Source of the DNA: DATHWB01 sp035460965
GTDB lineage: Bacteria > Actinomycetota > Acidimicrobiia > Spongiisociales > ZC4RG35
Length of the DNA: 32,423 nt
Reading direction: 5' to 3'
Assembly (NCBI GenBank): GCA_035460965.1
Contig: DATHWB010000172.1
Span: 1 to 32,423, forward strand
The notes under the pieces are model-generated. The model was not told where the DNA came from and did not search any database. It saw nothing but the letters and a program-made list of their open reading frames with translations. Made by a program: the position numbers and the translations under genes. This document shows, piece by piece, positions 1-7,920 of the stretch; the stretch's first letter is position 1, and the number at the start of each line of letters is the position of its first letter.

Positions 1-124
1 CGTCCCTCCGGCACTGGGACGGAATCCGGTCTTGCCGCCTCTTGCGCGCCCTCGATCCGTAGCGATCCCGTAACGTCGCCACGACACCCTGACCTCCGAT
101 GAACCCGATGGAGGACAGGGAACG

Positions 125-1366
125 ATGAACGACGAAGGACCCCTCACCCTGGGGCGGCGGAGGCACGGCACGACGCTGGGGCGATCGGTCCTGTGGATCA
201 CGATGGCGGGCGCCGTGATGCTCAGCAGGACCTCGACGGGGATGGCCGTCTCGACCATCGTGGGTGCGGCGGGAATCGCCGCCGTCTGGGTTCTCACCAT
301 CAGAGCATCGATGCCCATCCGCCGAGCAGTCCCGGCTGTCCGCCGAGTCACCGGCCGACCCCTCGTCGCGGTTGCGATTGCAGCGACCGTCTTGGCCGGG
401 TGCGCCAATGATGGCTCCTCGCCTGCGACGACTTCACAGTCGGTCGAGAAATCGGGCACGCCGGCAGCGCCCTCGGGCGAGTCCGCGGCCCGGCATCCGG
501 ACGGACGCATCGTGTTCGGCCGAATCACACGGGTGGATCCCCTGTACGGCCAGGTCGTGGCCCTCTTCGCCGTCGATCCCGACGGGAAGTCACTCGTTCA
601 GCTGACCGAGGACGACACTGCCTTTCCCGCCTGGTCGCCTGACGGATCCCGGATTGCCTACACCGTCAAGCTGCCCGATGGCTCGGTCCAGATCGCGACG
701 ATGGCGCCGGACGGGTCCGACGACCGGGTACTGACGAGCGGACCCGGCATCCGGGCATGGCCGAGTTGGTCGCCTGACGGTTCGTGGATCGCCTACGGCT
801 ACAGCCCGACCCTGCCAGACGTGCCGGGATGGCACACCGTCATCTACCGGATGAACGCCGATGGCTCGGATCAGCGACTCTTGGGACGAGACGACACCTT
901 CGATCGGGAGCCCCGAATCTCGCCTGATGGATCCTCGGTCCTGTTCGTGCGTGATGACGACGAGGCGAACGAGTCGGTGCTCGTGGTGCGCGATGTGCAG
1001 ACCGGGGAAGAGCGAGTGATCGAAGCTGCCGGAACGGCAGCCGACCATCCCAGCTGGTCGCCGGACGGCGAGTGGATCGTCTACAACATCGCGGGCTGGA
1101 GAACGGGTGACCTCGCCGACGAGCATGTGGAGCGTGTGGCGGCCGACGGAACAGGCGAACCGTTCGCGGTGACGGACTCGACGATTACTCGAGCGGCCTT
1201 CAAGCCCTCATACTCGCCGGACGGCAGCCGCCTCGTCTTCGGATGCATCGGGAGCGCCGGCGACGACGCCCTGTGCCTCATCGATCCCGACGGATCGAAC
1301 TTCATGGTCCTGATCGACGAGCCGGGTGAGAGCGAGAACCACTTCAGTTGGGGACTCGGCAGCTGA
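125..1366 (+). CDS. PD40/TolB-type beta-propeller lipoprotein
   Basis: This is a 413-residue exported protein of unknown specific function. Five PD40 blades with the core SPDG are visible at about residues 171, 217, 266, 312 and 364, as in TolB C-terminal and WD40-like propellers. A lipobox (L-A-G-C, Cys93) follows a hydrophobic stretch at residues 80-90, so the mature protein is probably lipid-anchored outside the membrane. The start at 125 has a good Shine-Dalgarno (GGAGG, 110-114), but it puts about 62 residues with two further hydrophobic stretches before a classic signal peptide that could begin at Met63 (311). No ribosome site is seen before 311. It stands alone on the plus strand and converges on the next gene. 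Propeller fold and export are well supported; the ligand or partner is not known. Confidence 0.8.
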   Translation: MNDEGPLTLGRRRHGTTLGRSVLWITMAGAVMLSRTSTGMAVSTIVGAAGIAAVWVLTIRASMPIRRAVPAVRRVTGRPLVAVAIAATVLAGCANDGSSPATTSQSVEKSGTPAAPSGESAARHPDGRIVFGRITRVDPLYGQVVALFAVDPDGKSLVQLTEDDTAFPAWSPDGSRIAYTVKLPDGSVQIATMAPDGSDDRVLTSGPGIRAWPSWSPDGSWIAYGYSPTLPDVPGWHTVIYRMNADGSDQRLLGRDDTFDREPRISPDGSSVLFVRDDDEANESVLVVRDVQTGEERVIEAAGTAADHPSWSPDGEWIVYNIAGWRTGDLADEHVERVAADGTGEPFAVTDSTITRAAFKPSYSPDGSRLVFGCIGSAGDDALCLIDPDGSNFMVLIDEPGESENHFSWGLGS

Positions 1367-1409
1367 CCCTCACGTCTCCACCCACCCCCGCCAACGGGGC
1401 TAGTGACCC

Positions 1410-1458
1410 GTACCCTGGGTTCGCCAACACACTGGTTGTGTTCCAGAACCCTGGGTAC
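1410..1458. terminator. Large imperfect palindrome, candidate bidirectional terminator
   Basis: Arms GTACCCTGGGTTC (1410-1422) and GAACCCTGGGTAC (1446-1458) pair over 13 bp with one central mismatch. Inside them AACACA (1426-1431) pairs with TGTGTT (1437-1442) around CTGGT. It lies between two convergent genes ending at 1366 and 1476, where a terminator for both strands is expected. There is no clear T-run, so the terminator role is inferred. Confidence 0.5.
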
Positions 1459-1477
1459 GCGAAACCCACTGGTTCTC
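1412..1477. repeat. Two-copy tandem repeat, period 36 bp
   Basis: ACCCTGGGT-T-CGC-C-AACACACTGGTT (from 1412) recurs as ACCCTGGGT-A-CGC-G-AAACCCACTGGTT (from 1448), with two substitutions in the left part and a 1-nt indel near the right end. The second copy runs up to the stop codon of the minus-strand lipoprotein gene. The repeat overlaps the palindrome at 1410-1458, so direct and inverted symmetry are combined, as in dispersed intergenic repeat elements. Confidence 0.6.
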
Positions 1478-1991
1478 AGCCTGCGGTGCGGTCCATCGAC
1501 AGGAGGGTGGCCTGGACCTCGGACGGGTCCACGGGCGGGAAGAAGACCATGGTGAACAGGTCACATCGCTGTTCACCGGGTTCGGCCCAACCCACCACCC
1601 ACGAGCCGTCGTCGAACGGGCCGACCCGCGCCTGGACCCCGTCGATCTCGATGATGCTGCTCTCCCCCGGCCACATCGCGAGCGGCAGGGTTCCGCGAAT
1701 CAGCGCCACGGCGAGATGACCGTCCTCGTCCAGCCAGAATCGGCTCGAGCTCCCCGGCACCTCGAGGTACTCGTTGCGCTCCACGTCTGCGGGCGGAACG
1801 ACGTTCCCGGTCACCTTCGCCGGGAGCACGTCGACTGCGTACGGCGGTGGGGCACATTCGGGCGGGACCGTCGTGGTGGTCGTTTCGGCCACCGTCGTCG
1901 TGACCGGAATCGTGGTGGTGGTCGTGGTCGTGGCATCACCGCCCGCCGTGCAGGCGGTGAGCAACACGACCAACGGGAGCAGCCGGCGCAT
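1476..1991 (-). CDS. Small lipoprotein with Thr-rich linker, function unknown
   Basis: This is a 171-residue predicted lipoprotein. The signal peptide ends in a lipobox (L-L-T-A-C, Cys14), followed by a Thr-rich spacer at about residues 21-42 that would hold the remaining ~125 residues away from the membrane. I do not recognise the C-terminal domain. It contains Trp- and Gly-rich strands and two Cys (about residues 46 and 142) that could form a disulphide outside the cell. No Shine-Dalgarno precedes the ATG. Instead TACGCT lies 8 nt upstream, so the mRNA may be leaderless. It is divergent from the M20 gene and convergent with the propeller lipoprotein. Confidence 0.75.
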   Translation of the reverse strand: MRRLLPLVVLLTACTAGGDATTTTTTTIPVTTTVAETTTTTVPPECAPPPYAVDVLPAKVTGNVVPPADVERNEYLEVPGSSSRFWLDEDGHLAVALIRGTLPLAMWPGESSIIEIDGVQARVGPFDDGSWVVGWAEPGEQRCDLFTMVFFPPVDPSEVQATLLSMDRTAG

Positions 1992-1999
1992 GGCCGGTC

Positions 2000-2005
2000 A
2001 GCGTA
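2000..2005 (-). promoter_or_regulatory. Candidate -10 element of a leaderless promoter
   Basis: On the minus strand TACGCT is followed by 8 nt and then the ATG of the small lipoprotein gene (1991), which has no Shine-Dalgarno. The spacing puts the transcription start at or next to the A of the start codon. The same hexamer occurs in the same place before dxs and ppk. Confidence 0.45.
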
Positions 2006-2042
2006 CCGGCACAAGGCACCGGATCAGTCCCACGCCACGAGC

Positions 2043-2048
2043 TATAGA
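2043..2048 (+). promoter_or_regulatory. Candidate -10 element for the M20 gene
   Basis: TATAGA in the 83-nt divergent gap lies 26 nt before the TTG start of the amidohydrolase. It leaves room for a short leader carrying the GGAG at 2065-2068. No convincing -35 hexamer is seen. Confidence 0.3.
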
Positions 2049-2074
2049 GTCGACCTTCCACCACGGAGAGCCGA

Positions 2075-3235
2075 TTGACCGCCAGAGAACGTGCAGCCGC
2101 CGCCATCGGCGCGACGCGAGACCGCCTGCTCGAGATCAGCCATTGGATGTACGAGAACCCGGAGGTGGCCTACCACGAGTTCGACACGTCGGCGCGCCTC
2201 GTCGAGTTCCTCGGCGACCAGGGGTTCGAAGTCGAGTACCCGGCGTACGGCCTCGACACCGCCTTCGCAGCCCGTGTCGGCGGCGAAGGGCGACCCCATG
2301 TCGTGATCTGCGCCGAGTACGACGCCCTCCCAGGGGTGGGCCACGCCTGTGGTCACAACATCATCGCCGGCTCGGCGATCGGTGCTGGAGCGGCGCTCGC
2401 CCCTCTGGCCGACGAACTCGGCATCCGGCTGACGGTGCTCGGCACCCCGGCCGAGGAGCACTACGGAGGCAAGGTCGACCTAATCCAGGCAGGTGCATTC
2501 GACGGGGTGGCGGCAGCGATGATGATCCACCCTTCGACCGACGACGTGGTCGACCCGAAGGTGATCGCGGTCGCTCACATCGACGTCCACTACCGCGGCA
2601 AGGAGGCCCATGCCTCGGCTCATCCGCAGCTGGGTGTCAATGCCCTCGACGCCTTCGTCCAGGCGTACGTCAACGTCTCGACCCTTCGGCAGGCGATCTA
2701 CCCGACCGACAAGATCCACGGGATCATCCGTGACGGTGGCCACGCTCCCAACATCATCCCGGCCTACACCCGGTCCTCCTGGTACGTGCGCGCCGAGACC
2801 AAGGAGCGACTCGACGATCTGTTCCCACGGGTGGTGGCGTGCTTCGAGGCTGCGGCGCTCGCCACGGGGTGCACGGTCGAGGTGGAGCACGTCGGGCACA
2901 CCTACACCGAACTGATCAGCGACAAGACCCTCGTCGAGTACTTCGCCGCCAACAGCGCCGAGCTCGGCCGGCCGATGCGCCGGGGTCGGGAGGTCCCGTC
3001 AGGACAAGCTGGATCGACCGACATGGGGAACGTCTCGATGCTGGTGCCGTCGATCCACCCGATGATCGACATCGCCGCCACCCCGCACGTGAACCATCAG
3101 CCCGAGTTCGCCGCCCACACGATCACGCCGGACGGCGACAAGGCGATCGTCGACGGTGCGACAGCGATGGCATGGACGGTGATCGACCTCGCCGAGAACC
3201 AGGCGTGGGATCGTTTGGGCACGCCGGTCGGCTGA
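2075..3235 (+). CDS. M20 family amidohydrolase / peptidase (M20D, AbgB-like)
   Basis: This is a 386-residue cytoplasmic metallohydrolase of the M20 family. The visible metal-binding signature is EYDALPGVGHACGHN (residues 81-95), followed by PAEE with the general base and ligand glutamates (127-128) and a His at 152. A HVNHQPEF motif near the C-terminus supplies the last His. The lid (dimerisation) domain lies between, about residues 170-290. The family hydrolyses amide bonds in N-acyl amino acids, p-aminobenzoyl-glutamate or small dipeptides; the wording of the motifs is closest to the AbgB/PM20D2-like group, but the substrate cannot be read from sequence. It starts at TTG 2075 with GGAG 6 nt upstream. 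It stands alone, divergent from a lipoprotein gene and convergent with the desaturase 3 nt away. Confidence 0.9.
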   Translation: MTARERAAAAIGATRDRLLEISHWMYENPEVAYHEFDTSARLVEFLGDQGFEVEYPAYGLDTAFAARVGGEGRPHVVICAEYDALPGVGHACGHNIIAGSAIGAGAALAPLADELGIRLTVLGTPAEEHYGGKVDLIQAGAFDGVAAAMMIHPSTDDVVDPKVIAVAHIDVHYRGKEAHASAHPQLGVNALDAFVQAYVNVSTLRQAIYPTDKIHGIIRDGGHAPNIIPAYTRSSWYVRAETKERLDDLFPRVVACFEAAALATGCTVEVEHVGHTYTELISDKTLVEYFAANSAELGRPMRRGREVPSGQAGSTDMGNVSMLVPSIHPMIDIAATPHVNHQPEFAAHTITPDGDKAIVDGATAMAWTVIDLAENQAWDRLGTPVG

Positions 3236-3238
3236 GAC

Positions 3239-4132
3239 TCAGGTCGCGAAACGCGCCTCGAACCGCTCGGCCTTGCCGATGATCTCCAGCGGGAGGTTCA
3301 TGATCTTGTCCTGCAGCTCGGAGGCCCGGGCGCCGAGACCGGTCAGCTTGTCGATCCCCCACTGGGAGATCAGGGGTGTCACGACACTGTCGTGATGCAC
3401 GCGCAGGTTGTAGACGCCCGCCTTGGCGATCTCGATCGATCTGCGCAGGTAGCCGGGGATACCGACACCGGGCATCTGGAAGTTGCTGAAGGTGTTGAAG
3501 ATGCCCTCGAGCGCGGACTCGGGATGGTCCTCGAGCATCTTGGTCATCACGCCCTTGTAGAAGAGGAAGTGATGGTTCTCGTCGGAGGCGATGTGCTTCA
3601 TCAGCTCGAATGCCGTCTCGTCGTCGGTGATCTTGCCGGCGTTCCGATGGGACACCCTGGTGGCCAGTTCCTGTGCCGAGGTGTAGGCGAAGAGCTCGGC
3701 CGGATGTGACCACCGCGGCTCCCATCCAGTGGTCATGGTGGCCATCCGGTCGTCCTCGAGCTCGTACGGATCGCAATTGCGGGTGGTGAGGAGGTAGCTG
3801 CGGATGGCGATGGCGTGCTGGCCCTCCTCCGCGGTCCACAGGTTGTTCCACTCCCGCCAGACGGAACCTTCGGGGAGGTACTTCTCGAGCGTCACGTGGT
3901 AGTAGGGCAGGTTGTCCTCGGTGAGGAGGTTGAGGACCAGCGACGTCCGCGCCCTCTCGTTCAGGCTCGCCTGGGACTCGTCCCATGGCTCCTGGACGAA
4001 GTTGCGACCCTGCTCCCACGGAATGAGGTCGTGGAAGTACCAGGGCTTGCGGCGGCTCCGGTGCTCGTCCATGAGCTTCCTCACGGTCGGCTCGACGGAC
4101 TCCAGCAACTCGAAGTGCTCGCTGTAGGCCAT
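3239..4132 (-). CDS. desA: Acyl-ACP desaturase (ferritin-like di-iron, type 2)
   Basis: This 297-residue soluble di-iron enzyme introduces a double bond into acyl-ACP (or acyl-CoA) chains using O2 and ferredoxin. The four-helix ligand pattern is complete: a Glu in TEDNLPYY (Glu72), ExxH in AEEGQH (Glu103, His106), a Glu in SAQELATR (Glu155) and ExxH in DENHH (Glu185, His188). Length and motifs fit the actinobacterial DesA1/DesA2 and plant stearoyl-ACP desaturase family. The ATG at 4132 has CTGGAG 10 nt upstream. It is monocistronic or the first gene before the propeller gene at 5770-4223, which lies on the same strand but upstream of it in transcription. With the fabH-like gene it suggests adjustable membrane unsaturation. 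Double-bond position is unknown. Confidence 0.92.
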   Translation of the reverse strand: MAYSEHFELLESVEPTVRKLMDEHRSRRKPWYFHDLIPWEQGRNFVQEPWDESQASLNERARTSLVLNLLTEDNLPYYHVTLEKYLPEGSVWREWNNLWTAEEGQHAIAIRSYLLTTRNCDPYELEDDRMATMTTGWEPRWSHPAELFAYTSAQELATRVSHRNAGKITDDETAFELMKHIASDENHHFLFYKGVMTKMLEDHPESALEGIFNTFSNFQMPGVGIPGYLRRSIEIAKAGVYNLRVHHDSVVTPLISQWGIDKLTGLGARASELQDKIMNLPLEIIGKAERFEARFAT

Positions 4133-4222
4133 TGCTCGATTCTCCAGATGTGGGCGGTGGCCGGATCTGAACCTCCGGCGCTCTCTACAGAGTAGGGGCC
4201 CTGACCGGACAACGAGGCGACG

Positions 4223-5770
4223 TCAGCCGTAGGCCCGCAGATAACCGTCCCGACTCCCCACGTAGATGCGGCCCTTCCACACCGCGGGAGTCGATTCGAT
4301 GCAGCCGTCGGCGGCGGGGATCGACCACCGCAAGCGCGGTTGGCGGGGATCGGAGATGTCGTAGCTGCGTAGTTCCGGCACCTCGCAGGTGCCGATCAGC
4401 AGTGTGTCGTCGACCACGGCGGGCGACGACCAGGCGTGGAACCCGACGCGGTCCTCCCACACGATCTCCCCCGTGGCTGCGTCGACCGCCAGCAGCCGAC
4501 CGGTGTGCGTCGGCACGTACACCATCCCGCGTGCCACGGCCGGGCTGGCCCAGATCCCGCCGTCCGAGCCGGCCACTCCGGGCACCGGGACACCCCACCG
4601 CAACGGGTCGTCCGGGCGGGAAGGATCGAGCGAGATCAGCTGCCCGACCTCCGCCGCCCTGGCGTTGAACCGTTCCAGCTCCACCGCCACGTACAACATG
4701 CCGTCGGCGTCGGCCACCATCGTGGCGTCGATGTCGTCTCCCGCCCAGAAGTCGAACACCACCGGGTCGTCGGCACCCGCCGCGACGAGATCCATGTCCA
4801 CCCCGGCGATGCGCCCCCCTGAGTTGGCGAAGTACACCGTTCGACCGAACACCACGACGGAGGACTCGATCGAGACGTTCCTCCCGACCCGCGCCAGCAG
4901 CTCGTCGGTCCACCCTGGCATGGCCAGGACCGTCTCCGGTTCGACCGACACCTGCCCGTCTCGGAACGTCCGGTTGAGTCGAATGGCATAGAACCAGCTG
5001 TTCTCCCCGCCCACGTAGAGCATGTCGTCGACGATCACCGGATTCGAGTCCCAGTCGTCGTTCCAGATGCCCTGCACGTCGTAGGCGCTCATCGACCACA
5101 GTTCCTCGACCGGCTCGCGATCGAGGGCGATCACCCGCAGATGGTTGTCCCGGCTCCCCGTGTACAGCAGCGGATACCCGTCCGGATCGATGGTGACCGA
5201 ACCCTTGATGATGTCTCCGGTCGGGAACGGTTGGCGAGTCGCCTGGCCGGTGAGGGCATCGACGAAGTGCACGGCCTTGTCGTAGGCGCCGAACACCACC
5301 TCGGTGACCCCGTCCGGACGTTCCCACACTGCCGGTTGACCGGTCCATCCGGTACCGCACCACACGCTCGACTCGCCCCCCACCCGGGACGTGCCGCACA
5401 TGGGGGAGTCCGGGTACCGCCACAGCACATCCGGCGGATCCTCCGGCAGGGGTCCGGTGCCGTAGAACGATCGGGTCGGGTTGCCCCGGAACATGGTGAG
5501 CCCCTCGACCGTTCCCCACGGCTCACCGACGGTGTCGCCCGGAACCGCACCCTGCGGGCGGGGCGGGATGGTCGTGGTGGTCGTGGTGGTCGTGGTGGTG
5601 GTGGTCGTGGTGCCGGCGGTGGTGACGGTGGTGCCCGGCGTCGTCGTCGCCGTGATCGTCGTCGTGGTCGGCTCGGCGGAAGACCCCATCGGACCGCGCA
5701 GCTGGAACGCGCCCACTCCGGCTCCCACACCGAGCACGAGGACCACGGCGGCCATGAATCGGCGGTCCAT
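4223..5770 (-). CDS. Membrane-anchored PQQ-like beta-propeller with poly-Thr linker
   Basis: This 515-residue protein has an N-terminal hydrophobic anchor (residues 6-22), a Thr tract (about 35-68, with an uninterrupted run of 14) and then a PQQ-type propeller (about 80-510). Blades show the repeated pattern of a strand ending in (V/L)D followed by G and outward Trp (for example VDALTGQ, VDAATGEIVWED), and several Cys pairs. Such domains act as protein-interaction or ligand platforms (BamB-like) or as quinoprotein cores; no enzymatic residues are evident. I chose the ATG at 5770 because it overlaps the stop of the upstream CapA-like gene as TGATG, pointing to translational coupling; an in-frame start at 5788 is possible. 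The pair is probably exported together. Function is unknown. Confidence 0.75.
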   Translation of the reverse strand: MDRRFMAAVVLVLGVGAGVGAFQLRGPMGSSAEPTTTTITATTTPGTTVTTAGTTTTTTTTTTTTTTIPPRPQGAVPGDTVGEPWGTVEGLTMFRGNPTRSFYGTGPLPEDPPDVLWRYPDSPMCGTSRVGGESSVWCGTGWTGQPAVWERPDGVTEVVFGAYDKAVHFVDALTGQATRQPFPTGDIIKGSVTIDPDGYPLLYTGSRDNHLRVIALDREPVEELWSMSAYDVQGIWNDDWDSNPVIVDDMLYVGGENSWFYAIRLNRTFRDGQVSVEPETVLAMPGWTDELLARVGRNVSIESSVVVFGRTVYFANSGGRIAGVDMDLVAAGADDPVVFDFWAGDDIDATMVADADGMLYVAVELERFNARAAEVGQLISLDPSRPDDPLRWGVPVPGVAGSDGGIWASPAVARGMVYVPTHTGRLLAVDAATGEIVWEDRVGFHAWSSPAVVDDTLLIGTCEVPELRSYDISDPRQPRLRWSIPAADGCIESTPAVWKGRIYVGSRDGYLRAYG

Positions 5771-6846
5771 CAGCCGCCCGCCCGGCACGGCGGCGGCGCC
5801 TGCAGCACCGGCTGACCCGACGTCTCGATGAACGCCGGGATCAGGCAGGCGTCGATCTCCCCGTCGGGCGAGATCACGACTCGCGCCACCGCAGTGGTGG
5901 CACCGGCGTCACTCAGCCTCGGCCACACGAAGTTGCCGAGCGTCCAGAACACGGGCCTGCCGTCGATGTACTCGAGTTCACCCAGACGGTGGGGATGATG
6001 ACCGAAGATCACGTCGGCTCCGGCCGCCACCATCGCCTCGGCCCGCTCCCGGTCGTCCGCCCGCGGCACGGTCTCCAGTTCCCACATCCAGTGGATCGTC
6101 ACGACCACGATGTCGGCCACCCGGGCCGCCCGTTCGACGCTGGCGACCATCTGGTCGATGTCGTCCCCGCTCGCCATCCCGGGTCGATCCTCCGTCGCCA
6201 ACCAGCTGGGCGACGGGACGACCCCTCCCATCCCCACGACCGCAACCCGCCATCCGCCCATCTGGTAGACGGCGGGCGCAGTGGCCGCCGCCAGGTTCGG
6301 ACCGACACCCACCGGCCGAATTCCGGACCGGAGCACGTTCTGCCAGCCGTCGAGCATCGCCTCGATGCCGTAGTCCTGACCGTGGTTGTTGGCGAGATTG
6401 GCGACGTCCACCCCGTGCTCACGGGCCACGGCCAGGGAGTCCGGGTCACATCGGAAGGTGAACTCCTTCGGCAGGGGACTGCCCAGCCGCGACGGGCTGC
6501 ATTCGAGGTTGATCACGGTCAGGCTGTCGTCGAGGAACAACCCGTCGAGCCCGCCGAAGGCGTACTCGTACCCGTGACGGGCGAGATTGGGTATGTAGGC
6601 GGTGTCGAAGTTGGTGTCGCCCACCCCGTGGATGGTCAACCACTGCCTGGGCGGCCCGGTGGTGGTCGTGGTCGCCGCGGTGGTGGTCACCGGCGGCGGC
6701 AGGGTGGTGGCCGGGGCGGGCGGAGACGTGGTGGTCGTCGTCAAGGCCGCCTCGACCGAGCCGGCGGGCGGAGCGACGACGAACGCCGCCGCGCCCAGGA
6801 GTGAACCACCCACCAGCACCGCCACGAGGAGGGTCGATCGACGCAT
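5770..6846 (-). CDS. CapA-family exported metallophosphoesterase-fold protein
   Basis: This 358-residue protein has an N-terminal membrane segment (residues 5-25), a Thr/Pro linker (36-66) and a PGA_cap (CapA) domain of the calcineurin-like fold (about 70-345). The domain motifs are in order: GDTNF (Asp77), NLEC (Glu115), ANNHGQDYG (Asn153, His155), IHW (His252), GHHPH (His283, His284, His286) and TLGNFV. CapA was named for poly-gamma-glutamate capsule work, but many homologues have no known substrate. The start at 6846 has GGAGG 4 nt upstream; an in-frame start at 6888 lacks one. It lies 97 nt after pstB on the same strand and overlaps the propeller gene. Its place behind the pst operon makes an extracytoplasmic role linked to phosphate possible, but this is inference. 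Confidence 0.82.
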   Translation of the reverse strand: MRRSTLLVAVLVGGSLLGAAAFVVAPPAGSVEAALTTTTTSPPAPATTLPPPVTTTAATTTTTGPPRQWLTIHGVGDTNFDTAYIPNLARHGYEYAFGGLDGLFLDDSLTVINLECSPSRLGSPLPKEFTFRCDPDSLAVAREHGVDVANLANNHGQDYGIEAMLDGWQNVLRSGIRPVGVGPNLAAATAPAVYQMGGWRVAVVGMGGVVPSPSWLATEDRPGMASGDDIDQMVASVERAARVADIVVVTIHWMWELETVPRADDRERAEAMVAAGADVIFGHHPHRLGELEYIDGRPVFWTLGNFVWPRLSDAGATTAVARVVISPDGEIDACLIPAFIETSGQPVLQAPPPCRAGG

Positions 6847-6943
6847 CGCACCTCCAGGGTACGAACTCCGGGACGAAAGCCGCCGCAACCGGTCTCGCTC
6901 AGGTCACCGGGCGGATGAGCCTCCGGTCACAGGCGGCGGGCAT

Positions 6944-7804
6944 TCATCCGAACCGACCGGTGATGTAGTCCTCGGTCCGCTGATCGGATGCCGCCGTGAA
7001 GATGCGCGCCGTGTCGTCGAACTCGACGAGTTCCCCGGTGCGCTCGCCCAACTCGTCGTCGATGTTCACGGTGAAGAAGGCCGTCTTGTCGGAGACCCGG
7101 GCCGCCTGCTGCATGTTGTGGGTGACGATCACGATCGTGTAGTCACGCTTCAGTTCGAGCATGAGCTCCTCGATCTTGAGCGTGGCGATGGGGTCGAGGG
7201 CCGAACACGGTTCGTCCATCAGGATCACATCGGGGCTCACCGCGATGGCACGGGCGATGCACAGACGCTGCTGTTGTCCGCCCGACAACGACAGTCCGCT
7301 GGCCTTCAGCTTGTCCTTGACCTCGTCCCAGAGGGCGGCCGCTCGAAGCGACTCCTCGACCAGCCCGTCCAGGTCCCCCCGGAACCCGTTCAACCGCGGC
7401 CCGAACGCGATGTTGTCGTAGATCGACTTCGGGAACGGGTTGGGCTTCTGGAACACCATGCCGATGCGGCGTCTCACCTCGACGGGGTCGACGTCGTCGG
7501 CGTAGATGTCCTCCCCGTTGTAGACGACACTGCCGCTCACGGAGGCGCCGACGATGAGATCGTTCATGCGGTTGAGACAGCGCAGCACGGTCGACTTCCC
7601 GCATCCGCTGGGACCGATCAAGGCGGTGATCTCGTGCCGCGGGATGTCGAAGGTGATATCCCGCACGGCCGTGAAGGTGCCGTACCGCACCCCCAGGTCC
7701 TCGAGACTGAACACGGTGGATGCGGCGTTGCTCGACGGTTCTTGCATCGGGACGGCCGGACGGGTGGCGGACGCGGTCCCGGCTGATGCTTGGGTGGTGT
7801 TCAT
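6944..7804 (-). CDS. pstB: Phosphate ABC transporter ATP-binding protein PstB
   Basis: This 286-residue ATPase powers high-affinity phosphate import with PstS, PstC and PstA at the inner face of the membrane. It shows Walker A GPSGCGKST (64-72), Q-loop at FQKPNPFP (Gln119), signature LSGGQQQR (173-180) and Walker B VILMDEP followed by CSALDP (from 193); CSALDP is typical of PstB. I chose the ATG at 7804, which has GGAGGAGCG just upstream. An in-frame ATG at 7924 overlaps the pstA stop as ATGA but would add 40 unconserved residues, and a PHO-box-like repeat lies inside that stretch (7863-7880). It is the last gene of the pst operon, and may also be transcribed from its own Pho promoter. Confidence 0.96.
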   Translation of the reverse strand: MNTTQASAGTASATRPAVPMQEPSSNAASTVFSLEDLGVRYGTFTAVRDITFDIPRHEITALIGPSGCGKSTVLRCLNRMNDLIVGASVSGSVVYNGEDIYADDVDPVEVRRRIGMVFQKPNPFPKSIYDNIAFGPRLNGFRGDLDGLVEESLRAAALWDEVKDKLKASGLSLSGGQQQRLCIARAIAVSPDVILMDEPCSALDPIATLKIEELMLELKRDYTIVIVTHNMQQAARVSDKTAFFTVNIDDELGERTGELVEFDDTARIFTAASDQRTEDYITGRFG

Positions 7805-7847
7805 CGCTCCTCCGTCGACCTGTTCATCGCCTGGTGCCTCGGACACG

Positions 7848-7880
7848 ATCCTGCCCCACCGAGATGAACCGGCGGTGAAC
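7848..7880 (-). promoter_or_regulatory. PHO-box-like repeat and -10 candidate before pstB
   Basis: On the minus strand GTTCACC (7880-7874), GCCG and GTTCATC (7869-7863) form two units with an 11-nt period, the layout of Streptomyces PhoP boxes. CAGGAT (7853-7848) follows after 9 nt and could be the -10. The site lies in the 116-nt gap between the pstA stop and the pstB start. Confidence 0.6.
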
Positions 7881-7920
7881 ACACGGCGATCGCCAGGCGA
7901 ATCCGGGGTGTGACCGGTAC

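Noticed and set aside
5570..5625. GTGGTGGTC-rich stretch as a non-coding microsatellite
   Set aside because: On the minus strand it reads in frame as the Thr linker of the propeller protein with mixed ACC/ACG codons, so it is coding low complexity.
6602..7786. A 394-codon plus-strand open frame
   Set aside because: It lies over the start of the CapA-like gene and pstB on the opposite strand; it has no domain and no ribosome site.
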